Shown here piece after piece: positions 6,919 through 14,599 of a stretch of 64,000 bases of DNA. The position numbers were made by a program, and so were the translations under genes. How positions within the stretch are numbered: the first letter of the stretch is position 1; each line of letters begins with the position of its first letter. Origin of the DNA: Agromyces sp. H17E-10. GTDB lineage: Bacteria > Actinomycetota > Actinomycetes > Actinomycetales > Microbacteriaceae. The notes beneath the pieces are model-generated. The model saw only the letters and a program-made list of their open reading frames with translations, made no database searches and had not been told where the DNA came from. The DNA lies in the NCBI RefSeq assembly GCF_022919715.1, contig NZ_CP095042.1, forward strand, positions 868,001-932,000. Direction: 5' to 3'.

Positions 6919-8031
6919 TCATCGGCGGATGCCGCCGATGTTGATCTCCGCAGCACCGCCGAACGCGTTACCGGCGATCGAGTTCAGGCCGACGAGCTTC
7001 ACGTAGCGACCGGCGGTCGCCGCGAATGCCACGCGCTGCGGGCCGAGGTCGGCCGTGAACGAACCGGTCGCGACCGGATCGCCCCACGTCGTGCCGTCGG
7101 CCGAGACGTAGACCTGGTAGTCCTTCATCCGACCGTTGACCGCGTTCTGCCGCGTCACGTACTCGAGGCCGGTCACGTCGTACTCGGCGCCGAGGTCGAT
7201 CGTGATGTGGTGCGGGTACGGGCGGGCGCCGTCGCGGTAGGCGGTGTGCCAGATGGTGTTCGTGTCGCCGTCGATCGCGTTGGTCGCCGGCGTGCGCTCC
7301 GAAACCGTCTCCTCGCTCGAGACGTCGGCGATCGACAACGTCGACTGGTCGATGAGGTTCGGCATGGGCGGGATCGTCGGGATCGAGACCGTCTCGGTCG
7401 CAGTCCCCGCACCGTCGCCGCCGCGGTACTCGGCGGTCGCGGTGAAGACCCGCAGCGCGTAGCCGGGTCGCTTCTCGGGAATGCGGATCTGGAAGGCGGC
7501 CGACTCGTCGTCGCCGGGCGCGATGCGTCCGAGGTCGTCGTCGACGGCGACGACCTGCCAGCCGATCGGACCCGCGAACGACACGCCGACCTTGGTCATC
7601 GCCTTCGCCGAGTCGTTCTGCACGGTGACCTCGACGTCGAGGATCGCCGGGCCGTCGAGGCTGATCTCCGAGATCGAGACGGCGATGTCGGGTTCGGCGG
7701 GCGGCTCCTCCTCGGCGGCCTCGACGGGCGTCGGGGCCGCGGCCGGGCCGCTCGAACCGGATGCCCCGGGCGCGACGGCCTCCGGGGCGGGAACGTCGGC
7801 CGACGGCGCGTCCGTCGACGGGGCTTCGGTCGACGGGGCTTCGGTCGACGGCGCCGCTCCGTCGGGCTCGGGCGCGGGCGACGACTCGGGAACCGCCGGC
7901 GCGGGGGTGCTCGTCGCGACCGGTTCGGTCGCGTCATCCGGGGTGCTGGCGAACGCGGGCTGGACCGCGAGCGCGAGCGTCGAGGCGAGGGCGAGCGCGA
8001 GTGCGCCGCGCCGGACGGTCTTCGATGACAT
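6919..8031 (-). CDS. Secreted protein with NPCBM-associated and F5/8 type C domains
   Basis: The 370-residue protein has a signal peptide (to about residue 28, PAFA-S), a Pro/Ala/Ser/Thr-rich linker with TEAPS repeats, and a beta-sandwich similar to the NEW3/NPCBM-associated domain (residues ~115-215). It ends in a discoidin-type carbohydrate-binding domain (from ~230; NAIDGDTNTIWHTAY, YVKLVGLNSIAG). It has no catalytic domain, so it probably binds glycans outside the cell. It is the second gene after the GH109 enzyme, 22 bp downstream on the same strand, and the pair probably works on one polysaccharide or glycoprotein. Confidence 0.85.
   Translation of the reverse strand: MSSKTVRRGALALALASTLALAVQPAFASTPDDATEPVATSTPAPAVPESSPAPEPDGAAPSTEAPSTEAPSTDAPSADVPAPEAVAPGASGSSGPAAAPTPVEAAEEEPPAEPDIAVSISEISLDGPAILDVEVTVQNDSAKAMTKVGVSFAGPIGWQVVAVDDDLGRIAPGDDESAAFQIRIPEKRPGYALRVFTATAEYRGGDGAGTATETVSIPTIPPMPNLIDQSTLSIADVSSEETVSERTPATNAIDGDTNTIWHTAYRDGARPYPHHITIDLGAEYDVTGLEYVTRQNAVNGRMKDYQVYVSADGTTWGDPVATGSFTADLGPQRVAFAATAGRYVKLVGLNSIAGNAFGGAAEINIGGIRR
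7814..7853 (-). repeat. 15-bp tandem repeat coding TEAPS units
   Basis: GTCGACGGGGCTTCG occurs twice in tandem (7814-7828, 7829-7843) followed by a partial third copy. It encodes the Thr/Pro/Ser-rich linker of the secreted protein and is likely to vary in copy number. Confidence 0.75.
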
Positions 8032-8053
8032 GTCTGTTCCTCTCTCGTCGGCG

Positions 8054-9511
8054 TCAGGCGACGGCGGGCATGGTCGTGCGGACGGAGTCGAGGCCGAGGC
8101 GGAGCTTCTTCCACTCGCCCCGTGTGAAGTCGGGCACCTCGACCGGGCGGCCGTTCTTCTCGATCGACATCACGCTGAGCGGCACCGGGGCGCACCACGC
8201 CGCCGAGTCGTACACGTCGATGTCGGGCACCTGGCCGGTGCGCATCAGCTGCACGATGCGCCACTGGAGCACGTAGTCCATGCCACCGTGGCCGCCGCCC
8301 GACGCGGGACCCTCGAGGTCCTTCCAGAGCCAGTGGTCGTACTCGGTGCGCAGGGCGCTCGCGCCGCGCCAGGTGTCACCGCTGTGCAGCGGCTCGACGT
8401 AGATCCGGGCTCCGGTCGCGTCGCTGCCGGCATAGTCCTCGAAGAGGCCGCGGCTGCCCTCGAGCGTGTTGATGCGGCTGTACGGGCGCGGCTGGCTGAC
8501 GTTGTGCTCGGCCCGGATCGTGCGGCCCTTCGCCGTGTTGATCATGCAGGTCACCAGGTCGCCGTTGACGTACTCCTCCTTCCACGACCGGTGGTCGCGC
8601 GGCACGAAGCGCTCGCGGTAGTCGGCGAGGCCGCGCGGTGCGGTGGTCGTCGCGGAGAGCGTCGTGAACCGGTCGCCGCGGTTGATGTCCATGGCGGCGG
8701 CGATCGGTGCGAGTCCGTGCATCGGGTAGAAGCTCGCGACGCTCTTCGTGTGCCAGATGCGTCGCCAGTCGTCGGTGTAGTAGCCGTCGTTGAAGAGCAG
8801 TGCCCGGAGGTCGTGCAGGTAGCCGCCGTGGCCGCTCGTGATGTCGCCGAACACGCCGTCGTGCGCCATCTTGAGCATCGCGAGCTCGTTGCGGCCGTAC
8901 GAGCAGTTCTCCATCAGCCACAGGTGCTTGCGGGTCTGCTCGCTCGTGTCGACGAGGTCCCACAGCTCGTCGAGCTCGGTCGCGATCGGCAGTTCGACGC
9001 CGACGTGGGCGCCGGCGCGGAGGGCGGCCTTGCCCTGCGGGTAGTGGAACTCCCAGGGGGTCGCGATGTAGACGAGGTCGAGTTCTTCGGTGTCGAGCAT
9101 CTTCTGGAACGAGGTGTCGGCACCGCCGTACTCGCGCGGGCGGGTCTTGCCCGCGGCTGCGACGCGATCGGCGGCGCGCGTCGCCCGATCGGCTCGGATG
9201 TCGCAGACGGCGACGACCTCGGCGCCGGGCACCGCGACCCAGCTGCCGAGCATGCCCATGCCTCGGTTGCCGAGGCCGATCAGGCCGATCTTCACGGTGT
9301 CGACGGCCTCGAACGGCACGTTCGCCATCGACTTCGCACCCGAGGCGCGCATCGGTGCGAGGGCGCCGGCGGGTCCGGCCGACGCGGCCGTCGCGATGGC
9401 CACGCCGGCCAGCGCGCCGCCGATGAGATTGCGTCGAGTGAAGCCCGACGGCATCGACTCGAGTCCGGCCGCCGGCCGGGTTCGCTCACGAGAACTGGTC
9501 AAGAAACGCAT
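8054..9511 (-). CDS. Tat-exported Gfo/Idh/MocA family glycosidase (GH109-like)
   Basis: The 485-residue enzyme has a twin-arginine signal (FTRRNLIGG, residues 24-32) and hydrophobic core, then an NAD-binding motif GLGNRGMG (79-86). It also has the GH109 blocks WEFHYPQGKAALRAGAHV, ENCSYGRNELA and GHGGYLHDLR. GH109 enzymes cleave alpha-N-acetylgalactosamine by an NAD-dependent redox mechanism, and Tat export suits folding with NAD inside the cell. Specificity is inferred from family. The ATG at 9511 is chosen because AGGAGTG precedes it at good spacing; an earlier in-frame start would lie within the promoter region. Confidence 0.85.
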   Translation of the reverse strand: MRFLTSSRERTRPAAGLESMPSGFTRRNLIGGALAGVAIATAASAGPAGALAPMRASGAKSMANVPFEAVDTVKIGLIGLGNRGMGMLGSWVAVPGAEVVAVCDIRADRATRAADRVAAAGKTRPREYGGADTSFQKMLDTEELDLVYIATPWEFHYPQGKAALRAGAHVGVELPIATELDELWDLVDTSEQTRKHLWLMENCSYGRNELAMLKMAHDGVFGDITSGHGGYLHDLRALLFNDGYYTDDWRRIWHTKSVASFYPMHGLAPIAAAMDINRGDRFTTLSATTTAPRGLADYRERFVPRDHRSWKEEYVNGDLVTCMINTAKGRTIRAEHNVSQPRPYSRINTLEGSRGLFEDYAGSDATGARIYVEPLHSGDTWRGASALRTEYDHWLWKDLEGPASGGGHGGMDYVLQWRIVQLMRTGQVPDIDVYDSAAWCAPVPLSVMSIEKNGRPVEVPDFTRGEWKKLRLGLDSVRTTMPAVA

Positions 9512-9553
9512 CGTTGCACTCCTGGCGTCAGTGGGTAGGTCACTTGGGGAGCA

Positions 9554-9613
9554 CACTCTCGCGAATGATCGCTGGATGTCAAGAGTTGATTCAAAAGTGA
9601 TCGAAATGATCAC
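9554..9613 (-). promoter_or_regulatory. Promoter and operator of GH109 operon
   Basis: TTGACA (9577-9582) and AGAGTG (9554-9559) are spaced by 17 bp on the minus strand. Just upstream, GTGATC-GAAAT-GATCAC (9597-9613) is a perfect 6-5-6 inverted repeat in an AT-rich patch. It probably binds a sugar-responsive regulator encoded elsewhere. Confidence 0.6.
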
Positions 9614-9651
9614 AAACGCGCAATGGAGTTGACCGCCAACTCCGCACGGAC

Positions 9652-9685
9652 AACGGGCCGCCCCGCGTCAGCGGAACGGCCCGTT
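9652..9685 (-). terminator. Terminator hairpin after DUF1540 gene
   Basis: AACGGGCCG and CGGCCCGTT form 9-bp arms around a 16-base loop, 13 bases after the DUF1540 stop codon. Confidence 0.55.
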
Positions 9686-9697
9686 CGTCGAAAAGGG

Positions 9698-10000
9698 TCA
9701 GGCGACTTCGTACGTCAGGCAGTCGGCGTCATCGGCCCCTGCGCCGATGCGCACCGCGGCCGCGGTGCACTCGAGCTTCGAGTTGTGGATGCACTCGGAG
9801 CGCTGGCAGGCGCCGACATGGGTGAGCACCTTGTCGAGTCCACCCTTCGAGCCGAGCGGGATGAACGTCGCGCACTCCGCGTCGCCGGGCGAGCCGGCGA
9901 TCGTCACGGCCGCCGCATGGCAGTGCGAGTGGTCGTTGTAGGAGCACCCGGCGACCGAGCACTCGGCGACTGCGGGCATCTCGTCGAGCGTCATGCTCAT
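9698..10000 (-). CDS. DUF1540 cysteine-rich small protein
   Basis: This 100-residue protein is built of two DUF1540 repeats. Each has the pattern C-x4-C-x7/8-C-x-A-x(n)-DAEC/DADC (CSVAGCSYNDHSHCHAAAV, then CQRSECIHNSKLECTAAAV). The eight cysteines plus histidines suggest metal binding, but no function is known for the family. A GGAGGTCACC ribosome-binding site precedes ATG. About 115 bp upstream is a sequence resembling a DtxR/IdeR iron box, which hints at iron control. Confidence 0.85.
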   Translation of the reverse strand: MSMTLDEMPAVAECSVAGCSYNDHSHCHAAAVTIAGSPGDAECATFIPLGSKGGLDKVLTHVGACQRSECIHNSKLECTAAAVRIGAGADDADCLTYEVA

Positions 10001-10114
10001 GGTGACCTCCTGAAGTGGGTGCTGACCGTGCGAGTATCTGGATGGTAGCCCCGCATCACGTCGGAACGCAGCACTTCGAGGGACGATTTCCGCAGATCAG
10101 TGCCGAGTTTCTTC

Positions 10115-10133
10115 TGAGGATTGCCTTACCTTT
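10115..10133 (-). promoter_or_regulatory. Possible DtxR/IdeR-like iron box
   Basis: On the minus strand the site reads AAAGGTAAGGCAATCCTCA. It agrees with the consensus TTAGGTTAGGCTAACCTAA at 13 of 19 positions, including the AGGT and CCT cores. It lies upstream of the DUF1540 gene. Confidence 0.4.
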
Positions 10134-10164
10134 CCGGGCCGATCCGGGACCCGGGGCGTCGACG

Positions 10165-10368
10165 TCAACCGGGTGCGTTGTCGGGGTCGACGGTCTCGAT
10201 CGTGTCCTCCTCGACCGGGTTGTCGGCCTCCACGTCGTTCGCGTCGGGCCCGGGCTCGCCGCCCTCGGGCGATTCCGCCGGGTCGCCCTCACGATCGAGT
10301 CGCTGCGTCGCGTCGTCCGTCTCGTCGGGATCCGTCGGTGTCGGGTCGGGTCCTCGTTCGTCGGTCAT
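10165..10368 (-). CDS. Small acidic hypothetical protein
   Basis: This 67-residue, strongly acidic, proline-rich and probably disordered protein has no recognisable domain (MTDERGPDPTPTDPDETDD start). The start at 10368 is supported by GAGGAGGGCGAG directly upstream; a longer frame to 10443 would include the tandem DNA repeat. Codon positions show the usual high third-position GC. Function unknown. Similar short acidic proteins are common in actinobacteria but are not characterised. Confidence 0.6.
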   Translation of the reverse strand: MTDERGPDPTPTDPDETDDATQRLDREGDPAESPEGGEPGPDANDVEADNPVEEDTIETVDPDNAPG

Positions 10369-10377
10369 CTCGCCCTC

Positions 10378-10413
10378 CTCCACGATCGAGTTCGTCTCCA
10401 CGATCGAGTTCGT
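10378..10413. repeat. Perfect 18-bp tandem duplication
   Basis: CTCCACGATCGAGTTCGT occurs twice head-to-tail directly upstream of the ribosome-binding site of the small acidic gene. Each copy contains CGATCG. Confidence 0.85.
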
Positions 10414-10476
10414 CGATTCGAGCGTGCGCGGGCCACGAGGCATCCGTCAACGCCTTGACTCAGGCGACGCGCAGCC

Positions 10477-11529
10477 TCAGTACTCGAGCACGTGGCTGTG
10501 GTGCGTGTTGGCGACCACGTAGCCGAGAGCCGTGTAGAGCCCCAGCGCACCGGTCGGGCTCTCGGCATCGACGTCGAGGATCGATTGATCGAGGCCCGCT
10601 GCGCGACAGGCCTCGAGGTGCCGGGCGAGCAGCGCCTGCGCGATGCGTCGCCCGCGCTGCTCGCGGACCACGCCGACGAGCTGCACGTACGACGAGCTGA
10701 ACCCCTGACCCGGCCAGTCTCCCGGGTTGCAGAGCGCCAGCACGAACCCGACGACGCGATCGCCGCGCGCACCGGCCGCACCGCGCTCGACGGCGACGAA
10801 CGAGAGCGACGGTGCGAAGTGCTCGGCACCGACGATGCGACCCCAGGTCTCGGGCCCGGTCGACTGGCTGCCCCAGTGGTCGGCGAAGGCCTCGTTGCGG
10901 GCGAGGCGGGTCGACTCGGTCCACTCGGTCGCCCACGGCACGAGATCGACGTCGTCGGTGCGCGGCTCGATCGGCTCGATCGGCAGCGAGACGTCGCGGC
11001 CGAGCGTGAAGAAGTGACGGCGCTGCGGCAACCCGGCCCGCTCGAGCAGCGCGCCCGCGTCGGGTGCGCGCTCCTCGGCGTAGGCGACGATCCAGCCCGG
11101 CAGTGGGTCGTCGAACCCCGCGAGCCGTTCGCGAGCCCGCTCGAGCTGCCAGTCGAGCAACGCCCGGCCGATGCCTCGACCGCGCGCGTCGGGACGCACG
11201 GCGCCGAGCGCGATGGCCCGGATGAGCGTCTCACGCCCCGTCGGCACGACGACGGAGCCCGACGCGAGAACGCGCCCGCTCGCGTCGATGCCGAGCATCG
11301 TGTCGCGGGAGGGATCGATGTGCGAGGCCTCGAACGCCTCCATCACTTCGTCGCGCGTCTCGATCCACTCGGGGTGGTCGGCGGCCGCGACGTCGGCGTG
11401 GAATGCGAGCAGTTCGTCGACATCGGCCGCTGTCGCCGCGCGCCAGTTCGCGACGTCGGGATGAGTCGGGAGCTGCGGCTCGGGCGACGGGCCGACGCGG
11501 CGAGAAAGCGGGAGCTCGGGGGCGGGCAT
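10477..11529 (-). CDS. Two-domain GNAT acetyltransferase (mycothiol-synthase-like layout)
   Basis: The 350-residue protein contains two GNAT folds. The N-terminal one has VRPDARGRGIGRALLDW (acetyl-CoA loop R-G-x-G-x-G/A) and the C-terminal one VREQRGRRIAQALLARHLEAC with GLYTALGYV near the end. Mycothiol synthase shares this tandem layout, but the protein lacks enough recognisable specificity to call it MshD. ATG at 11529 follows GAGGATCT; an earlier ATG at 11601 is less likely because the extra residues are low in conservation character. It stands alone. Confidence 0.82.
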   Translation of the reverse strand: MPAPELPLSRRVGPSPEPQLPTHPDVANWRAATAADVDELLAFHADVAAADHPEWIETRDEVMEAFEASHIDPSRDTMLGIDASGRVLASGSVVVPTGRETLIRAIALGAVRPDARGRGIGRALLDWQLERARERLAGFDDPLPGWIVAYAEERAPDAGALLERAGLPQRRHFFTLGRDVSLPIEPIEPRTDDVDLVPWATEWTESTRLARNEAFADHWGSQSTGPETWGRIVGAEHFAPSLSFVAVERGAAGARGDRVVGFVLALCNPGDWPGQGFSSSYVQLVGVVREQRGRRIAQALLARHLEACRAAGLDQSILDVDAESPTGALGLYTALGYVVANTHHSHVLEY

Positions 11530-11618
11530 GCCCAGATCCTCGCACGAACCGGCGCACGATGCTGGAGTTCGGTTCGGCTCCGAGAGCAGAATGGGTGCCA
11601 CGCACTCGGAGGTGGACG

Positions 11619-11729
11619 ATGTCGATCGAACAGATCTTGTGGTCGGTGCTCGCGGTGATCGCGACGGTGGGTGGGATCGGGCTGCTCGCGAGCCTCTGGG
11701 CGCTCGTGCGCCGGCCGCGCCAGCAATGA
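11619..11729 (+). CDS. 36-residue single-pass membrane peptide
   Basis: MSIEQILWSVLAV continues into a hydrophobic helix (about residues 5-27) and ends ALVRRPRQQ, giving one transmembrane segment with a positive cytoplasmic tail. A strong GGAGGTG ribosome-binding site lies five bases before ATG, which is the main reason for calling it. The organisation recalls small membrane peptides such as KdpF-like or stress peptides, but no partner genes are nearby. Function unknown. Confidence 0.6.
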   Translation: MSIEQILWSVLAVIATVGGIGLLASLWALVRRPRQQ

Positions 11730-11770
11730 CCTGAACCCTGCCCCGGCGACCTCTCGGCGGGTCGGGCCGG

Positions 11771-12409
11771 TCAGCGGATCGCGTCGACGATCGGCGTCGA
11801 TCCCACGTTGAAGCGGATCGTCCGGCCGATGGTCGCCGGCTCTTCGAGCACGGCGGCCGCGACGGCGGCGACGTCGGCCCGGTCGACCGTCAGGCTCTCG
11901 GATGCCTCGGCGTCGATGCCGCCCGTGCCGTCGCCGTCGGTGAGCCGACTCGGACCGAGGATCGTCCAGTCGAGCGGCGTCGTCGCGAGGTGCTCGTCGG
12001 CGGCGGCCTTCGCCTCGGCGTAGGCGTGGAACGAGTCGCCCTCGGGCACCGTGTGATCGGGCGAGCGGAAGTACGACACCATGACGTACCGGCGGACATC
12101 GGCGAGTTCGGCAGCGGCCATCGACCGCAGGGCGGCGTCGCGGTCGACCGCGTACGTGCGACGAGGGTCGCCGCCGCCCGCGCCGGCCGACCACACGACG
12201 GCGTCGTGGCCGCGCACGAGGTCGACGAAGCCGTCGACGTCGAGCGTCTCGATGTCGGCGACCACCGGTTTCGCGCCCGTCTCGATCACGTCAGCGGCGT
12301 GCTCGGGGTTGCGGATGACGGCGTCGACCTCGTCGCCGCGCGCGACGAGCAGCCGTTCGAGCAGCAGGGCGACCTTGCCGTGACCGCCGATGAGTACGAT
12401 GCGTGCCAT
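11771..12409 (-). CDS. NAD(P)H-binding atypical SDR
   Basis: This 212-residue protein starts with a GGHGKVA dinucleotide-binding loop, followed by VVWSAGAGGGD and a YVMVSYFRSPDHT strand. The layout is that of the NmrA/YwnB-like atypical short-chain dehydrogenase group, which often lacks the classical YxxxK activity. An AAGGAG ribosome-binding site sits before ATG. Substrate unknown; it may be a redox sensor or an isomerase. It is divergent from a Nudix gene. Confidence 0.82.
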   Translation of the reverse strand: MARIVLIGGHGKVALLLERLLVARGDEVDAVIRNPEHAADVIETGAKPVVADIETLDVDGFVDLVRGHDAVVWSAGAGGGDPRRTYAVDRDAALRSMAAAELADVRRYVMVSYFRSPDHTVPEGDSFHAYAEAKAAADEHLATTPLDWTILGPSRLTDGDGTGGIDAEASESLTVDRADVAAVAAAVLEEPATIGRTIRFNVGSTPIVDAIR

Positions 12410-12475
12410 GGGCGACTCCTTCGCATGTCCCGGTCCACGCTACCGGTCGGGTCTGCCGCCGCAAGGGGGTCGACC

Positions 12476-12952
12476 GTGGCGGTGACGAGCGCGGGCGTGC
12501 TGCTGCACCGCGACCTCGGGCCGGGCACCGAGGTGTTCATCGCGCACATGGGCGGGCCGTTCTGGGCCCGCAAGCACGAGGGCGCGTGGACCGTACCGAA
12601 GGGCGAGTACCTCGCCGCGACCGAGCACCCGCTGCTCGCCGCGCGCCGTGAGTTCGGCGAGGAGATCGGCGTCGCGCCGCCCGAGCTCGACTACGTCGAC
12701 CTGGGCGAGTTCCGCTACGCGTCGGGCAAGCTCATCCGGGTGTTCGCCGGCGAGGCGCCGGAGTTCGACGTGGTCGGCGTCGACAGCAACACGTTCGAGC
12801 TCGAGTGGCCGCCGCGGTCGGGGCGCGTGCAGTCCTTTCCCGAGGTCGACGATGCACGCTGGGTCGCCCTCGGCGAGGCGCGCGTGCTCGTGACCAAGGG
12901 CCAGGTGCAGGTGCTCGACGCGCTCGAGTCGTGGTTGGCGAGGCGCGACTAG
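12476..12952 (+). CDS. Nudix hydrolase (small, GGPFWARKHEGAW type)
   Basis: This 158-residue protein has the conserved HMGGPFWARKHEGAWTVPKGEY block and a Nudix helix ARREFGEEIGV, with one extra residue in the usual GX5EX7REUXEEXGU spacing. Members act on nucleotide-like diphosphates. GTG at 12476 is preferred over the ATG at 12425 because AGGGGG lies seven bases ahead and homologues begin at this point. It overlaps the convergent sirtuin gene by four bases. Confidence 0.85.
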   Translation: MAVTSAGVLLHRDLGPGTEVFIAHMGGPFWARKHEGAWTVPKGEYLAATEHPLLAARREFGEEIGVAPPELDYVDLGEFRYASGKLIRVFAGEAPEFDVVGVDSNTFELEWPPRSGRVQSFPEVDDARWVALGEARVLVTKGQVQVLDALESWLARRD

Positions 12953-13632
12953 CGCAACTCGTCGCACCAGTCGGGCACGACGATGCTCGCGGGCCCGTGG
13001 CGCACCTCGTCGAACAGCGGCGTGATCTCGCTCGCCGCGAGGTTCAGCTCGATCGTGCGCGCGCCGTGCTCGGCAGCGGTGACGACGAAGCCCGCGGCCG
13101 GGTACACGGCACCCGACGTGCCGATCGCGGCGAACACGTCGCACGATGCCAGGGCCTGCTCGATCTCGTCGAGCCCGTAGGGCATCTCGCCGAACCAGAC
13201 GACGTCGGGGCGCAGCATCCGCTCACCGCATGCTGGGCAGGCCGGCCGGTCGATCAGGTCGCCGGGCACCGGTGAGCGCGCCCCACAGGCCGTGCACCTG
13301 GCGACGGAGAGCTCGCCGTGCATGTGCAGCACCCGCTGCGAGCCGGCTCGTTCGTGCAGGCCGTCGATGTTCTGGGTGACGACGAGCAGGTCGTCGCCGA
13401 GCGCACGCTCGAGCCCGGCGAGCGCGTCGTGCGCGGGGTTCGGCTCGGCGAGGGCGACCGCGTGCCGCCGGGCGTCGTAGAACCGCTGCACCGTGTCGGA
13501 GTCGCGCGCGAACGCCTCGGGCGTCGCGACGTCCTCGACGCGGTGCCCCTCCCAGAGCCCGCCGGCGTCGCGGAACGTCGGCACCCCGCTCTCCGCCGAG
13601 ATGCCGGCGCCCGTGAGCACGACGACCTTCAT
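12949..13632 (-). CDS. cobB: Sir2-family NAD-dependent protein deacylase
   Basis: The 227-residue sirtuin has TGAGISAESGVPTFRD (NAD site), TQNIDGLHERAG, the catalytic histidine in HMHGELSVARC, and a zinc site formed by two CxxC pairs (CTACG, CPACG). It also has GTSGAVYPAAGF. It removes acyl groups from lysines using NAD. An alanine-rich replacement of the usual substrate-selecting Y-x-x-R motif is not obvious (FYDARRHAVA is present), so acetyl versus succinyl preference stays open. ATG at 13632 is preferred over an upstream TTG. Confidence 0.9.
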   Translation of the reverse strand: MKVVVLTGAGISAESGVPTFRDAGGLWEGHRVEDVATPEAFARDSDTVQRFYDARRHAVALAEPNPAHDALAGLERALGDDLLVVTQNIDGLHERAGSQRVLHMHGELSVARCTACGARSPVPGDLIDRPACPACGERMLRPDVVWFGEMPYGLDEIEQALASCDVFAAIGTSGAVYPAAGFVVTAAEHGARTIELNLAASEITPLFDEVRHGPASIVVPDWCDELR

Positions 13633-13687
13633 GGCTCCATGATCCACGCCCTGTCGCAATCGCGCACGATCTTGCAGGATGGGCGGT

Positions 13688-14590
13688 ATGCCCGCCGATG
13701 CGCTCGTCGACGAGGCGGCGGCGCTCTACGCGCTCCGTCCCGACGAGTTCACCGCTGCCCGCAACACCCGCGCCCGCGAGCTGCGCGACGACGACCGCGA
13801 GCTCGCCGACGCCGTCGGGGCGCTCAAGCGCCCCTCCCCCGCGGCCTGGCTCGCGAACCAGCTCGTGCGGCATCGCGGCGACGAGGTCGAGCAGTTGCTC
13901 GAACTCGGCGAGGAGTTGCGCGACGCCCAGGACGACCTCGACGCCGTCTCGCTCGCGCGATTCGCGAAGGAGCGGCGCCGCCTCGTCGCGGCGCTGGCCC
14001 AGGAGGCGGGCGGTCTCGCCGACGAGCTCGGCAGCCCGGTGCGGCAACCCGTGCTCGACGAGCTCGCCCAGACGCTGCAGGCGGGCATGGCGGATGCCGC
14101 GGCCGCCGAAGCGGTGCGCAGCGGCCGGCTCGTGCGCGGCCTCGAGGCGGTCGGCGTCGAGGTCGACCTCGACGGCGCCGTCGCGGGCGAGCCGGGCGAC
14201 GTCGAGGCCGCGTCGAGGCGACGCACCTCATCGAGCAGCCGGTCCAGGCGAGCCGGTGCGGATGCCGCGACCGAAGCCCGGGAACGGGCCGAACGCGAAC
14301 AGGAGGAGCGCCGGGAGCGCGAACGCGCGGCATCGGCAGCCGAGGAGCGCGCGGCCGAGGCATCCGCCGCCCTCGACGACCTCGAACACGAGCTCTCCGA
14401 TATCGACGACCGCATGGCCGCCGACACCGAACGCCGCGACGAGCTCGACGACGAACTGCGCGAGCTCGAGGAGCGCTTGGCCGAGTCGGGGCGCGAGCGG
14501 CGGCGGCTCGCGCGCGACCGCGACCGCGCCGCACGGGCGGCCGAGTCGGCCCGCGACGAGGCGACCGCGGCGCGCGACGCGCTCGACTAG
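13688..14590 (+). CDS. Actinobacterial coiled-coil protein of unknown function
   Basis: The 300-residue protein begins MPADALVDEAAALYALRPDEFTAARN and has a conserved ALKRPSPAAWLANQLVR helix. A Ser/Arg-rich hinge near residue 180 follows, then a long heptad-rich, highly charged coiled coil (about residues 190-300). I recognise the N-terminal pattern from uncharacterised actinobacterial proteins. There is no enzyme motif or signal peptide. It ends in a TAG that overlaps the -10 box of the next gene. A structural or nucleic-acid-associated role is possible but not shown. Confidence 0.8.
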   Translation: MPADALVDEAAALYALRPDEFTAARNTRARELRDDDRELADAVGALKRPSPAAWLANQLVRHRGDEVEQLLELGEELRDAQDDLDAVSLARFAKERRRLVAALAQEAGGLADELGSPVRQPVLDELAQTLQAGMADAAAAEAVRSGRLVRGLEAVGVEVDLDGAVAGEPGDVEAASRRRTSSSSRSRRAGADAATEARERAEREQEERRERERAASAAEERAAEASAALDDLEHELSDIDDRMAADTERRDELDDELRELEERLAESGRERRRLARDRDRAARAAESARDEATAARDALD

Positions 14591-14593
14591 CCT
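14588..14593 (+). promoter_or_regulatory. -10 box TAGCCT overlapping a stop codon
   Basis: TAGCCT begins at the upstream gene's TAG and lies six bases before the ATG at 14600, so the next gene has its own leaderless start. Confidence 0.5.
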
Positions 14594-14599
14594 TGCGGC

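Noticed and set aside
8054-9613. Longer GH109 start at 9613
   Set aside because: It would place the TTGACA promoter and inverted repeat inside the coding region and bury the Tat signal; ATG at 9511 has a proper ribosome-binding site.
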